Shown in pieces: positions 56,632-64,000 of a DNA stretch of 64,000 bases. Numbering within the stretch: the first letter of the stretch is position 1; each line of letters starts with the position of its first letter. Under the pieces are notes generated by a model. That model was not told the origin of the DNA. It searched no databases and saw only the letters and a program-made list of their open reading frames with translations. The position numbers and the translations under genes were made by a program. The DNA is from Novosphingobium sp. FSW06-99 (GTDB lineage Bacteria; Pseudomonadota; Alphaproteobacteria; Sphingomonadales; Sphingomonadaceae): NCBI RefSeq assembly GCF_001519065.1, contig NZ_KQ954261.1, positions 100,240 to 164,239 on the forward strand, in the 5' to 3' direction.

Positions 56632-58956
56632 TCAGTTCGCAGGCGCGGACCCGTTCGACATCGAATAGGGCCGCGCCGCTGCCGATGTGGCCCAGTGCCG
56701 GTTGGGCGTCGGGCCCATTGTAAAGCGCAATTCGCCCCCGGCGCGGATATCGCCATCGGTGATAAAGCTGCGGGGCAGGGCGCGGCCATCGAGCATGACC
56801 GATTGCACATAGCCATTGGCTGCCGACAGCCCTTCGGCGACAATGACAAACCGTTTGCCATTGGGCAGGTTCATCACCGCGCGGTCCACGAACGGTCGGC
56901 CGATGACATATTGGTTCGATCCCGGCGCAACCGGATAGAACCCCAGCGCCGTGAACACCAACCAGGCCGACATCTGCCCGAGATCGTCATTGCCGGCCAG
57001 CCCGTCGGGGGTCGGCTTGTATTGCGAGGCCACGATCTGGGCCAGCCGTTCCTGCGTGCGCCAGGGCGCGCCGGCATAGTCATAGAGATAGGCGACGTGG
57101 TGGCTGGGCTCATTGCCGTGGATATATTGCCCGATCAGCCCGGCAATGTCCTCTGCATGGCTGTAGTCCAGTTTCGAGGTGTCGAAATTGAACATCGCAT
57201 CCAGCTTTGCCACGGCTTTCGCATCGCCGCCCAGCATGCGGATCAGCCCGGCCTCGTCCTGCGGCATGAACCAGCTATATTGCCAGGCATTGCCCTCGGT
57301 ATAGTCAGAGCCATAGTTGATCGCGGCGGGATCGAACGGCGTGCGAAAAGCGCCGGTCGACAGCCGGGCGCGCACCCAGCCGGTTTGTGGATCAAAGCTG
57401 TTGCGCCAGTTGCCTGCGCGTTTTTCGAACCGGTCGGCAATCGCGGTACGCCCCATCGCCCGCGCCATGCGTGCGATGGTCCAGTCGTCAAAGGCATATT
57501 CGACCGTCTTTGAGGCGGCCTCGGGCTCTTTGTCGATCGGCACATAGCCCCGCGCCATATATTCGCCCAGCCCGCCATAGGCGGCATGGTCTGCGCTGGC
57601 GACCATCGCAGCGAGCGCGGCATCGGCGTCAAAGCCGCGCAGGCCCTTCAGGTAGGCGTCGGCAATCACCGGCACGGCGTGATAGCCGATCATGGTCCAT
57701 GTTTCGCGTCCGGCAAACTGCCACACCGGCAGGATGCCGTCGGGACTGTAACGCTGACTTTCCACCAGCGAGCGCACCACGTCGGCGGTGGTCTGTTCGG
57801 GCTGGATCAGTGTCAGCAGCGGGTGTTCGGCGCGAAACGTGTCCCACAGCGAATACGTCGATCGGAACGTGAAGCCCTGCGCCAGGTGGACCTGATCATC
57901 GGGTCCGCGATAGCGCCCATCGGCGTCGCTCCACACGCTCGGCGCCAGCAGGGCGTGGTAGAGCGCGGTATAGATATTGCGGCGCATCGGCTGGGCCGCG
58001 TCGATCTCGATCGCGCCAAGCGCCTGCGTCCAGGCGGTGGCCGTGCGTGCGCGCACCGCATCGAAATCCCCCGGTTCTGCATCGAGGTTGGCCACCGCGC
58101 CACGCTCGTCCACGCCGGACAATCCCACCCGCACTTCTAGCGGCGCGGTCAGTACGCCGAAATCGAGCCGGGCTTCCAGCGCGCGCCCCAGTTTTTCGGA
58201 CAGGGCATCGCTGCCGCGCCCGGGCCCCTGAAATCCCTTGTAGAGCACCGCCGGATCGCGGTCGACAAACCCGTGCCCGGTCAATGGCGCGGAGAACCGC
58301 ATCGCGAAAAACAGCTTTCGTCCCGGCGCCCAGCCGCGCGTTTCGCGAAATCCGGTCAACGTGCCGTCGGGCAGCAGATGCAGCCCCGACCACAGGATCT
58401 TGCCGGGATAATAGTACAGCGACGACCGCATGTCGATCAGCAGATGCGCCGGCTGGCCTTGCGGAAAGGTATAACGATGCACGCCGATGCGCGTCCCGGC
58501 GGCGAGTTCGGCGCGCACCCCGCTGTCGCGCAAGGTCACCGCATAATAGCCGGGCCGGGCGATCTCGCTGTGGTGGTCAAACCGCGAGCGATAGCCGGAA
58601 CCGGGCTGTCCGGGATCACCCGGATCAAGCGCCACGTCGGCCCCGGCCTGTGGCATGACCAGAATATCGCCAAGGTCCGAATGGCCCGCGCCCGAAAAAT
58701 GGGTGTGGCTGAACCCCTGAATGGTCGGATCTTCATAGCGATACCCGGCGGCATGCCCATAGCAGGCCCTGATCTGGCACGTCGTATCGGTATCGGGTGA
58801 AAGCTGAACCATGCCGAACGGCGCCGTGGCCCCCGGAAAGGTGTGACCTTCGCCGCCCGTGCCGATCATCGGATCGACGCTGAGCAACGGGGCCGGGTCG
58901 CTTTGGGCGGCAACCGGGGTCGACAGGCAAAGGGCGAAAACGAATGATGCGCGCAT
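56632..58956 (-). CDS. GH92 alpha-mannosidase
   Basis: 774 residues from ATG 58956; signal peptide ends CLSTPVAAQ. GH92 motifs: DPMIGTGGEGHTFPGATAPFGMVQLSPDT (near the N-terminus), HFSGAGHSDLGDILVMP, the WDTFRAEHPLL, the late KTVEYAFDDWTIARMA and GNEPSHHVAYLYDYAGAPWRTQ, and GNDDLGQMSAWLVFTALGFYPV. The Glu/Asp residues in GNEPSHH and GNDDLGQMS are the usual catalytic region; activity requires calcium in this family. It releases mannose from alpha-mannans or glycans in the periplasm. It follows the L,D-transpeptidase gene by 42 nt on the same strand. Confidence 0.93.
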   Translation of the reverse strand: MRASFVFALCLSTPVAAQSDPAPLLSVDPMIGTGGEGHTFPGATAPFGMVQLSPDTDTTCQIRACYGHAAGYRYEDPTIQGFSHTHFSGAGHSDLGDILVMPQAGADVALDPGDPGQPGSGYRSRFDHHSEIARPGYYAVTLRDSGVRAELAAGTRIGVHRYTFPQGQPAHLLIDMRSSLYYYPGKILWSGLHLLPDGTLTGFRETRGWAPGRKLFFAMRFSAPLTGHGFVDRDPAVLYKGFQGPGRGSDALSEKLGRALEARLDFGVLTAPLEVRVGLSGVDERGAVANLDAEPGDFDAVRARTATAWTQALGAIEIDAAQPMRRNIYTALYHALLAPSVWSDADGRYRGPDDQVHLAQGFTFRSTYSLWDTFRAEHPLLTLIQPEQTTADVVRSLVESQRYSPDGILPVWQFAGRETWTMIGYHAVPVIADAYLKGLRGFDADAALAAMVASADHAAYGGLGEYMARGYVPIDKEPEAASKTVEYAFDDWTIARMARAMGRTAIADRFEKRAGNWRNSFDPQTGWVRARLSTGAFRTPFDPAAINYGSDYTEGNAWQYSWFMPQDEAGLIRMLGGDAKAVAKLDAMFNFDTSKLDYSHAEDIAGLIGQYIHGNEPSHHVAYLYDYAGAPWRTQERLAQIVASQYKPTPDGLAGNDDLGQMSAWLVFTALGFYPVAPGSNQYVIGRPFVDRAVMNLPNGKRFVIVAEGLSAANGYVQSVMLDGRALPRSFITDGDIRAGGELRFTMGPTPNRHWATSAAARPYSMSNGSAPAN

Positions 58957-58998
58957 CGCCGGTTTATGGAGCAAAGACTGCGGTTTCCGCAATCTCAA

Positions 58999-59901
58999 TC
59001 AGATCACCCTGAAGCAGTCGATACCCGCGCCCTTCAGGCGGGAACAGGTGGTAAAGGCACCCGGCCCCGAGGCGCGCAGGCGGAAATAGCGGCGTGATCC
59101 CACCACCACGGGGACGACGGCCTTGTCGAACCGGCCGAGTTCGGCGTGGACGCTGATCAGCCAGGTCCAGCGGGCCTCGGCCTCTTGCGGTGACAAGGCG
59201 GCGGCAAGCTGGATGGTCTGCCCTGCGCCGGGCGCGGGCTGGGCGTCCGCCGGGCCCGGGGGCGTTGCCGGGCCGGTATCGTTCGCCACTTGTGCCGGGC
59301 TGTGGGGCAGGCCCGGCGACACGGGCGATGCGGCCTTGGGCTGCTGGACGGCGAGCGCCAGACGGCGCGCCTGATCGTCGGATTGCATCGCCTCGTTCAT
59401 GATCACGACGGTCGTGTCACCGGTCCGGGTCACGCCGAAAAGCGAGCGGGCGACGGCAAAAGGCACGCGGATGCATCCGTGCGAGGCGGGGTGGTTCGGC
59501 ACATACCCGGCGTGAATGGCGATGCCGCCGCTGGTCAGGCGCTGCATAAAGGGCATCGGCGCGTTGCTATAGATGTTCGATCGGTGAAACCGCTGTTTTT
59601 CGAGAATCGGAAACACCCCCGCCGGTGTGCCGTGGCCGCGCCGTCCGGTCGAAACCGGCGACCACAGCCAGGGCTGGCCGTCCCTGAATACCTGCATGCG
59701 CTGCGAAGCCTTGCTGATCACGATCAGCACGCCCGATTCAAGCGCCTGCGCGATCGTCGGCGTTTGCCGTACGGGCACGGCAACGGGACCGCTCCGAACA
59801 TTGATGCCGAACGCCGTCGCTGCCGATCGTTCCTGCGCGGCGCGGGCTGGCAGCAACGCGGCGAACAGCGTCGCGCTGGCCAGCAACACCAGCGAAAACA
59901 A
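58999..59901 (-). CDS. L,D-transpeptidase with SPOR-like C-terminus
   Basis: 300 residues from TTG 59901. The frame stays open upstream and an ATT at 59931 (GGGG 7 nt before it) would give a better signal peptide (FRRTGIAFALFSLVLLASATLFAALLPARA). The YkuD domain (about 55-170) has H130-A-G-Y and the catalytic SHGCIRV (H141, C143). A Pro/Ala linker leads to about 60 residues (RWTWLISVHAELGRFDKAVVPVVVGSRRYFRLRASGPGA...DCFRV) resembling a SPOR peptidoglycan-binding fold. It crosslinks peptidoglycan stems or attaches outer-membrane proteins in the periplasm. Confidence 0.88.
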   Translation of the reverse strand: MFSLVLLASATLFAALLPARAAQERSAATAFGINVRSGPVAVPVRQTPTIAQALESGVLIVISKASQRMQVFRDGQPWLWSPVSTGRRGHGTPAGVFPILEKQRFHRSNIYSNAPMPFMQRLTSGGIAIHAGYVPNHPASHGCIRVPFAVARSLFGVTRTGDTTVVIMNEAMQSDDQARRLALAVQQPKAASPVSPGLPHSPAQVANDTGPATPPGPADAQPAPGAGQTIQLAAALSPQEAEARWTWLISVHAELGRFDKAVVPVVVGSRRYFRLRASGPGAFTTCSRLKGAGIDCFRVI

Positions 59902-60008
59902 CGCAAACGCTATGCCTGTGCGCCTGAAAATGGTTATCCCCCGGTCAACGTAAATGGTTAACCGATTAAGGGCCCTTCGATCAAGTCCAGAAAAATCCTG
60001 TCCGAAAC

Positions 60009-60040
60009 GGGGAGGGGGACCGGCGAAGCCGGTGGAGGGG
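60009..60040 (+). repeat. GC-rich hairpin repeat, left copy
   Basis: 32 nt whose centre ACCGGCGAAGCCGGT is a 6-bp hairpin between GGGGAGGGGG and GGAGGGG. Its reverse complement recurs at 60127-60158 with two changes that keep the stem paired. Confidence 0.75.
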
Positions 60041-60126
60041 CCCCACCGGATTGTGCAATGCCACGAAGATGGACCAAGCCGCCAGTCATGATCCGCGTAT
60101 TTTCAAGATCTTACCCAGTCACGAAA

Positions 60127-60158
60127 CCCCTCCACCAGCTTCGCTGGTCCCCCTCCCC
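60127..60158 (-). repeat. GC-rich hairpin repeat, right copy (inverted)
   Basis: Read on the minus strand it matches the left copy except for ACCAGCGAAGCTGGT in the centre, a G-C to A-T compensatory pair. CCTCCCCGAAACGGGGAGG follows (60152-60170), a hairpin shared with 3641-3659. Confidence 0.75.
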
Positions 60159-60232
60159 GAAACGGGGAGGATCGAAAAAGGCGAGGTTTGGCGGGCGGAG
60201 CAGGGCCGGACATTTCCTGCGGGGCGCCCCGA

Positions 60233-60826
60233 TTACTGAATGGTGTAACTCGTCACCACCTTGAGATAGCTGGCGCGATCGGCCGGGGCGACCTGCATCT
60301 GGAACTGCGACCAGCGACCGGGCAGGATTTCGCAGACCGTGGGATCGACTTGCGGCCCGATCGGGCCGACCAGCACCGGCAGCGGGCGGACAACCTCGAA
60401 AATAACCACATGATCGACCTTTGGCTTCCAGTCGGCGCGCACGGCCAGGTCTTCGCGCACGTCCCTGACTGCCGCGATATGATCGAAGGTGCCAAACCCG
60501 CCGGGGCTGGTCGCCGGCTGATCCGGCGCCATCGCCATGGCAAAGCGCGTGCCTATGGCCAGGGTCTGTGCCACCGGCGGGTCCCAATCGGCCCATGGCG
60601 ACATCCCGGCGACCAGTTTGCGATAGGCCGCCACCCCATCTGCGGGATTGGCAAAGCGCCACCCGAACAACACCGTCCATTCCTGCCCCGCGCGGCTCTG
60701 GATCGAATCAGCCGATGGCTGGCAGGTGTCGGCGGGCGCGGCACTGGTCTGCGCGTAAACCGGCATCGATAGCAACGCGGCGGTCAGCAGCGCCAACCAG
60801 CCAAGGCCTTTGTGCAGAACACGCAT
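60233..60826 (-). CDS. Secreted protein of unknown function
   Basis: 197 residues from ATG 60826. Signal peptide about 1-25 (MRVLHKGLGWLALLTAALLSMPVYAQ). The mature part has two well separated cysteines (TCQPS near 35 and TVCEI near 165) that could pair, a Trp-rich middle (WTVLFGWRFANPADG; MSPWADWDPP) and an alternating FDHIAAVRDVREDLAVRADWKPKVDHVVIFEVVRPLPV segment. No family recognised. Periplasmic or extracytoplasmic location inferred. It follows the SDR gene by 70 nt but a strong terminator lies between. Confidence 0.7.
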   Translation of the reverse strand: MRVLHKGLGWLALLTAALLSMPVYAQTSAAPADTCQPSADSIQSRAGQEWTVLFGWRFANPADGVAAYRKLVAGMSPWADWDPPVAQTLAIGTRFAMAMAPDQPATSPGGFGTFDHIAAVRDVREDLAVRADWKPKVDHVVIFEVVRPLPVLVGPIGPQVDPTVCEILPGRWSQFQMQVAPADRASYLKVVTSYTIQ

Positions 60827-60854
60827 CAAGGGTTCCTTTCGATTAGGCAAGTAT

Positions 60855-60888
60855 CCGGGGGGTACGCGCCAACGGCCGTACCCCCCGG
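60855..60888 (-). terminator. Terminator after SDR gene
   Basis: Perfect 12-bp arms CCGGGGGGTACG (60855-60866) and CGTACCCCCCGG (60877-60888), loop 10 nt, starting 9 nt after the SDR stop on the minus strand. Confidence 0.75.
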
Positions 60889-60896
60889 TCGTGCAA

Positions 60897-61685
60897 TCAG
60901 AATGCGCTCTTGATAACGCCGCCATCCACGCGCAGCGCGGCGCCGTTGGTGGCCGCGGCGACCGGGCTGGCCACATAAGTCACCATCGCCGCCACTTCCT
61001 CGGGCGTGGCAAAGCGCCTGATCAGCGAGGTGGGGCGGACATGCTCGAAAAACTCGGTTTCGACCTGGGCAAAGCTCTTGCCCCCCGATTGCGCCAGGGT
61101 CTCGACGAAATCGACCACGCCGCGCGAACGCGTCGGGCCGGGCAGCACGCTGTTGACGGTGATGGCGGTTCCGGCCACGCTTTCGGCGATGCCGCGCGCC
61201 ACCGCGATCTGGGCGGACTTGGTCATGCCGTAATGCACCATTTCCGACGGGATCTGCACCCCGCTCTCGCTGGAGATAAAGATGATGCGCCCCCAGTTGC
61301 GCGTGCGCATCGCGGGCAGATAGAGCCGCGCAAGCCGCACGCCCGACAGCACGTTGACATCGAAGAACCGGCGCCAGTCTTCATCGGGGATCTCTTCAAA
61401 CGGCTTGGGTTCGAAAATGCCCAGATTGTTGACCAGAATCTCGACATCGGGAAACCGCATAAACAGCGCCTGCGCGGCGTCAGGCGTCGCCAGATCGCCG
61501 GCAAAGCCCTCGATCGTGCCGCCCGCCGCCGACAGTTCGCCAACCGCGCGATCGACCGCCTCTTGCGTGCGGCCATTGACGATCACCCGCGCGCCTTCCT
61601 GGGCCAGCGCGGCGGCGATGGCCCTGCCGATGCCCGCGGTGCTGCCGGTGACGAGTGCCAATTTGTCGTGAAGCTGAAGATCCAT
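60897..61685 (-). CDS. Short-chain dehydrogenase/reductase
   Basis: 262 residues. NAD(P)-binding TGSTAGIG (13-20), NNLG (86-89), catalytic S138/S139 in FISSESG and Y152-x3-K156 (HYGMTK), and C-terminal GGVIKSAF. The Arg after the cofactor strand (VNGRTQE) suggests NADPH. The substrate is not evident; many relatives annotate as 3-oxoacyl-ACP or glucose-type reductases. A terminator follows on the minus strand. Confidence 0.93.
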   Translation of the reverse strand: MDLQLHDKLALVTGSTAGIGRAIAAALAQEGARVIVNGRTQEAVDRAVGELSAAGGTIEGFAGDLATPDAAQALFMRFPDVEILVNNLGIFEPKPFEEIPDEDWRRFFDVNVLSGVRLARLYLPAMRTRNWGRIIFISSESGVQIPSEMVHYGMTKSAQIAVARGIAESVAGTAITVNSVLPGPTRSRGVVDFVETLAQSGGKSFAQVETEFFEHVRPTSLIRRFATPEEVAAMVTYVASPVAAATNGAALRVDGGVIKSAF

Positions 61686-61895
61686 TGTTCTGGTCCTTGT
61701 GCGCGCAAGTGCCGTTCACTTGCGGGTGATCAAATGCCGCCGCCGCACAGCAGACCCCTGCCGCAACGACGCTGCCATTGTCCCGCCCCAGATAGGGCTC
61801 TGTGTGAGTGATTTCATCGGGTTAAGCAACAATTCGTCAGCAATCTCGCGCGTTTCGCGGCCCGACGCGGTGTGACCCTTGCGCAAGCCCGCCGG

Positions 61896-62851
61896 TCACG
61901 GTTTCGCCATCGAGGCGGCCATTTCGGCGCGTGTCCAGGCGGGTCTGCTGCCGATATAGGCGGCCAGATCGATGATCTCTGCATCGCGCAACCGCGCCGC
62001 GACCGTCTGCATCGGGCCCGCGCCGGGATCGTTGCGCGTGCGCGCGCGGAATTCCTGAAGCTGGCGAACGATATACGTCGGCGAAGCGCCTCCGATGCCG
62101 ATGAAATGCCGCGTATGGCACCCGGCGCAGGCGGGAAACCGGGCGGTGCCACGGTTGGCCAGGGCACCGCCGCGCGCGATCGAACCGATCGGAACCCAGG
62201 CAACCGTCTGTTCGTGCGGATCGCGCAGGCGGTGCCGCTCTGCATCCACCGGTCCCTCGATGATGCGATGGCCCAGCGGTTCACGCGCCGAGGTGTCGAA
62301 CGTATAGACGAAATCCATCGGCACCGCGCGGGGAATGGTGGCGGCCTCGATCACGCGGGCGTGCCGCACCGGCTCCAGCGCGGAAAAGTACCGCGCGGCC
62401 GCACGCAGATCCGCCGCGCCGATCGTGCGCGCCGCCGCCGCCATATAGGCCGTGGGATAGGCGTGCCGGGCCGAACGGCGCGCGCCGCTGGCAAAGGCGT
62501 GCACCTGCTCTTCGATATAGTCCACCGGCAACCCGCGAAGCTGCGCATTCTCGCTCCGCCCCGCGCCACTGACCAGATGGCAATAGCCGCAGGCCCCCCC
62601 GACATGGTCCACCACCGCGCCCGACTGGTATGCGGATGCTCATCCGCATACCAGTCGGGCGCATGGTCCATATCGTCAATCGCCGCCTGGCTGAACCCCT
62701 TCGCCGCCCCCGGCAACCGATAGACCCGCGCCGCCGAAACCGGCGCCCCCGTGGGCCCCGCACCAGGAAACGCCCAGTCCAGCCCCGCAGAAGGCGCCGC
62801 CGCAACCAGCACAAATGCAGCAAGTGCAAGGAACCCGGATCGCGTCAGCAT
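61896..62851 (-). pseudogene. Frameshifted diheme cytochrome c
   Basis: The product would start at ATG 62851 with a signal peptide (MLTRSGFLALAAFVLVAAAPSAG) and a first part LDWAFPGAG...AAIDDMDHAPDWYADEHPH. The frame then fails; after the break the other frame continues with CGYCH (codons at 62577-62591) and, later, CAGCH (62115-62129), the two heme sites, plus SASPTYIVRQLQEFRA-type sequence. The first-part frame and the heme-carrying frame differ by a non-multiple of three around 62617-62662, where a perfect palindrome sits. Such fusions normally begin ...DEHPPMP..., then reach C-x2-CH without a gap. Either a real inactivation or a sequencing/assembly error. Confidence 0.75.
62617..62662. 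repeat. Perfect 22-bp palindrome with 2-nt loop inside cytochrome gene
   Basis: Positions 62617-62638 and 62641-62662 are exact reverse complements, separated by CT. CATGGTCCA occurs directly at 62603-62611 and at 62662-62670. The frame change of the cytochrome gene coincides with it. Confidence 0.9.
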
Positions 62852-63234
62852 CGCCCCACCCTGCCCTGATTCCGCACGAGGTCAAATTCTCAAAGCGGTC
62901 GAACCCACCCCTATAGCGCGCACAGATGCTGAAAGCCGGTGTTCGTTGTCAAGGCAAGGGCGCGCGTCGGTCTCCGCCGCCAAACCCGACGCTAAGCAGC
63001 GCGAGTTGGGACGTCAGAACCGGTCCTTCGGTCAGCGTCGTAACGTGGCACTTGAAAGACCAAGGCTGGGACAAACCCGACGTTCCCTGGCTGGATGCTT
63101 AACGACAGGTTCCGGCAGGACCGGACACTCAGCGTTTGTTTGACCGCTCGTCGTCCCGACAGCAACTAGGCCGTTTGCCGACCGGCAAGTTCCGACAGGA
63201 CTATATGGATTGCAGCCATTCCAGTGAAGCGACT
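62852..63234. other. Intergenic region of unknown content
   Basis: 383 nt with no credible gene. Weakly similar stretches GACAGGTTCCGGCAGGAC (about 63103) and GGCAAGTTCCGACAGGAC (about 63183) are about 80 nt apart, possibly decayed repeats. No tRNA or terminator seen. Confidence 0.4.
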
Positions 63235-63972
63235 TCAATTGGCCAGTCCAGCCTTGTCGACTGGCGTCTCGACGGGACAATCGCGCTCGACCCGCTCGGA
63301 ATAGCGATCGACCAGTTGGTCGGCGTGCGGACGGAGCAGCACGGTGAAGCGGACCAGTTCCTCCATCACATCGACGATACGGTCGTAATAGGCGGACGGC
63401 TTCATCCGGCCGGCTTCGTCAAACTCGTCATAGGCCTTGGCGACCGAGGATTGGTTGGGAATTGCAAACATCCGCATCCATCGCCCCAGCACGCGCAAGG
63501 TGTTGACCGAATTGAACGACTGCGAACCCGCGCTGACCTGCATCACCGCCAGCGTGCGCCCCTGGGTTGGCCGCAGTCCCTTCATCGCCAGGGGCAGATG
63601 GTCGATCTGCGTCTTCATGATACCGGTGATCTGGCCGTGGCGCTCGGGGCTGCACCACACTTGCCCCTCGGACCACAGCGATAGCTGACGCAGTTCATCC
63701 ACCGCTGGATGATCGTCGCCCACCACCTGATCTGGCAACGGCAGATCGGCAGGGTCGAAAATGCGTGTCTCGCAGCCGAACCAACGCAGCAGGCGTGCTG
63801 CCTCTTCCACGGCGAGACGCGAATAGGACCGCTCACGCAAGGAACCGTAGAGCAACAGTATCCGCGGCGGTGGCTCCAGCGCGCCCAGCCCCAATGCAGG
63901 GCGACGATGGGCGTATTGCGGCTTCAAAGCAGGCAGATAATCGGGGTCCGGCAAATCGCGCAGGCGGGTCAT
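63235..63972 (-). CDS. arsH: ArsH, NADPH-dependent FMN reductase
   Basis: 245 residues, ATG 63972 with AAGGA before it; complete inside the window. Flavodoxin-like fold: phosphate loop LLYGSLRERSYSR (about 41-53), QVWCSPERHGQITGIMKTQIDHLPL and QGRTLAVMQVSAGSQSFNSVN are typical of ArsH. It oxidises organoarsenicals or acts as an NADPH:FMN oxidoreductase with H2O2 formation; usually part of an arsenic resistance operon that would lie past the right edge. N-terminal extension LRDLPDPDYLPALKPQYAHRRPALG is a family feature. Confidence 0.93.
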   Translation of the reverse strand: MTRLRDLPDPDYLPALKPQYAHRRPALGLGALEPPPRILLLYGSLRERSYSRLAVEEAARLLRWFGCETRIFDPADLPLPDQVVGDDHPAVDELRQLSLWSEGQVWCSPERHGQITGIMKTQIDHLPLAMKGLRPTQGRTLAVMQVSAGSQSFNSVNTLRVLGRWMRMFAIPNQSSVAKAYDEFDEAGRMKPSAYYDRIVDVMEELVRFTVLLRPHADQLVDRYSERVERDCPVETPVDKAGLAN

Positions 63973-64000
63973 GCAATATCCTTGGATCGGAACAGCGCCG

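Larger units (their letters stand above)
59902..60232. other. Gene-free region with inverted GC-rich repeats
   Basis: 331 nt between two minus-strand genes. It holds the inverted repeat pair listed separately and an 86-nt spacer with no visible gene or tRNA. Confidence 0.5.

Noticed and set aside
62617..62662. Palindrome considered as a terminator or attachment site
   Set aside because: It lies within the coding sequence of the cytochrome and has almost no loop or U-tract; no integrase is nearby.
1..64000. CRISPR arrays, rRNA and tRNA genes
   Set aside because: No regularly spaced direct repeats and no cloverleaf-like or rRNA sequences were recognised by eye; a tRNA scan was not possible here.

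Overview
The window looks like a chromosomal segment from an alphaproteobacterium of the order Sphingomonadales, most like Novosphingobium. The pointers are high GC, many TonB-dependent receptors (TBDRs), TBDR/flavin-halogenase/SapC gene sets, a complete bcs cellulose operon and sphingomonad-style GC-rich intergenic repeats. No rRNA, tRNA, CRISPR array, transposase or phage gene was recognised. The organism call rests on gene content only.

Layout. 1-7.9 kb: the 3' part of a very large Ig-like/beta-barrel outer-membrane protein, converging on a secreted CshA/DUF11-type adhesin, then a GT2 glycosyltransferase, a COG4705 membrane protein and a small outer-membrane protein. 8.2-10.6 kb: an orphan TBDR. 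11.0-21.4 kb: a tightly overlapping cellulose operon, bcsR-like, bcsQ, a fused bcsAB, bcsC, bcsD and bcsZ (GH8). 21.5-31.1 kb: a LacI regulator facing a polysaccharide-use operon (TBDR, flavin-dependent halogenase, GH3, GH5 mannanase-like). 31.4-34.3 kb: GDP-mannose supply genes (mannose-1-phosphate guanylyltransferase, mannose-6-phosphate isomerase) and a serine acetyltransferase. 34.3-39.4 kb: AraC and LysR regulators with dehydrogenases, a cupin and an ABM-fold protein.

39.4-47.5 kb is a cell-surface-signalling locus, all on the minus strand: ECF sigma factor, FecR, STN-type TBDR, a second flavin halogenase, SapC and DUF6445. 47.7-51.5 kb: a lone MreB and a large MscS channel separated by a hairpin-rich repeat cluster. 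51.7-56.6 kb: an OhrR/MarR regulator divergent from a secreted alpha/beta hydrolase, an HdeD-like protein, a fatty acid desaturase, and a CMD/ECF41 sigma pair preceded by a textbook ECF41 promoter. 56.6-64 kb: GH92 mannosidase, L,D-transpeptidase, an inverted GC-rich repeat pair, a secreted unknown, an SDR, a frameshifted diheme cytochrome c with a perfect palindrome at the break, and ArsH.

Two themes stand out. First, both halogenase genes sit directly downstream of a TBDR and are separated from it by a strong hairpin; one is translationally coupled to a GH3 glycosidase, the other belongs to an ECF/FecR signalling unit. This suggests surface-sensed uptake of a substrate that is then halogenated or otherwise handled by a flavin enzyme, with function unknown. 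Second, the window is rich in visible regulatory DNA: a 14-bp LacI-type palindrome, an ECF41 promoter, an OhrR-like repeat operator, a LysR dyad, and a modular intergenic repeat with a constant 20-nt tail.
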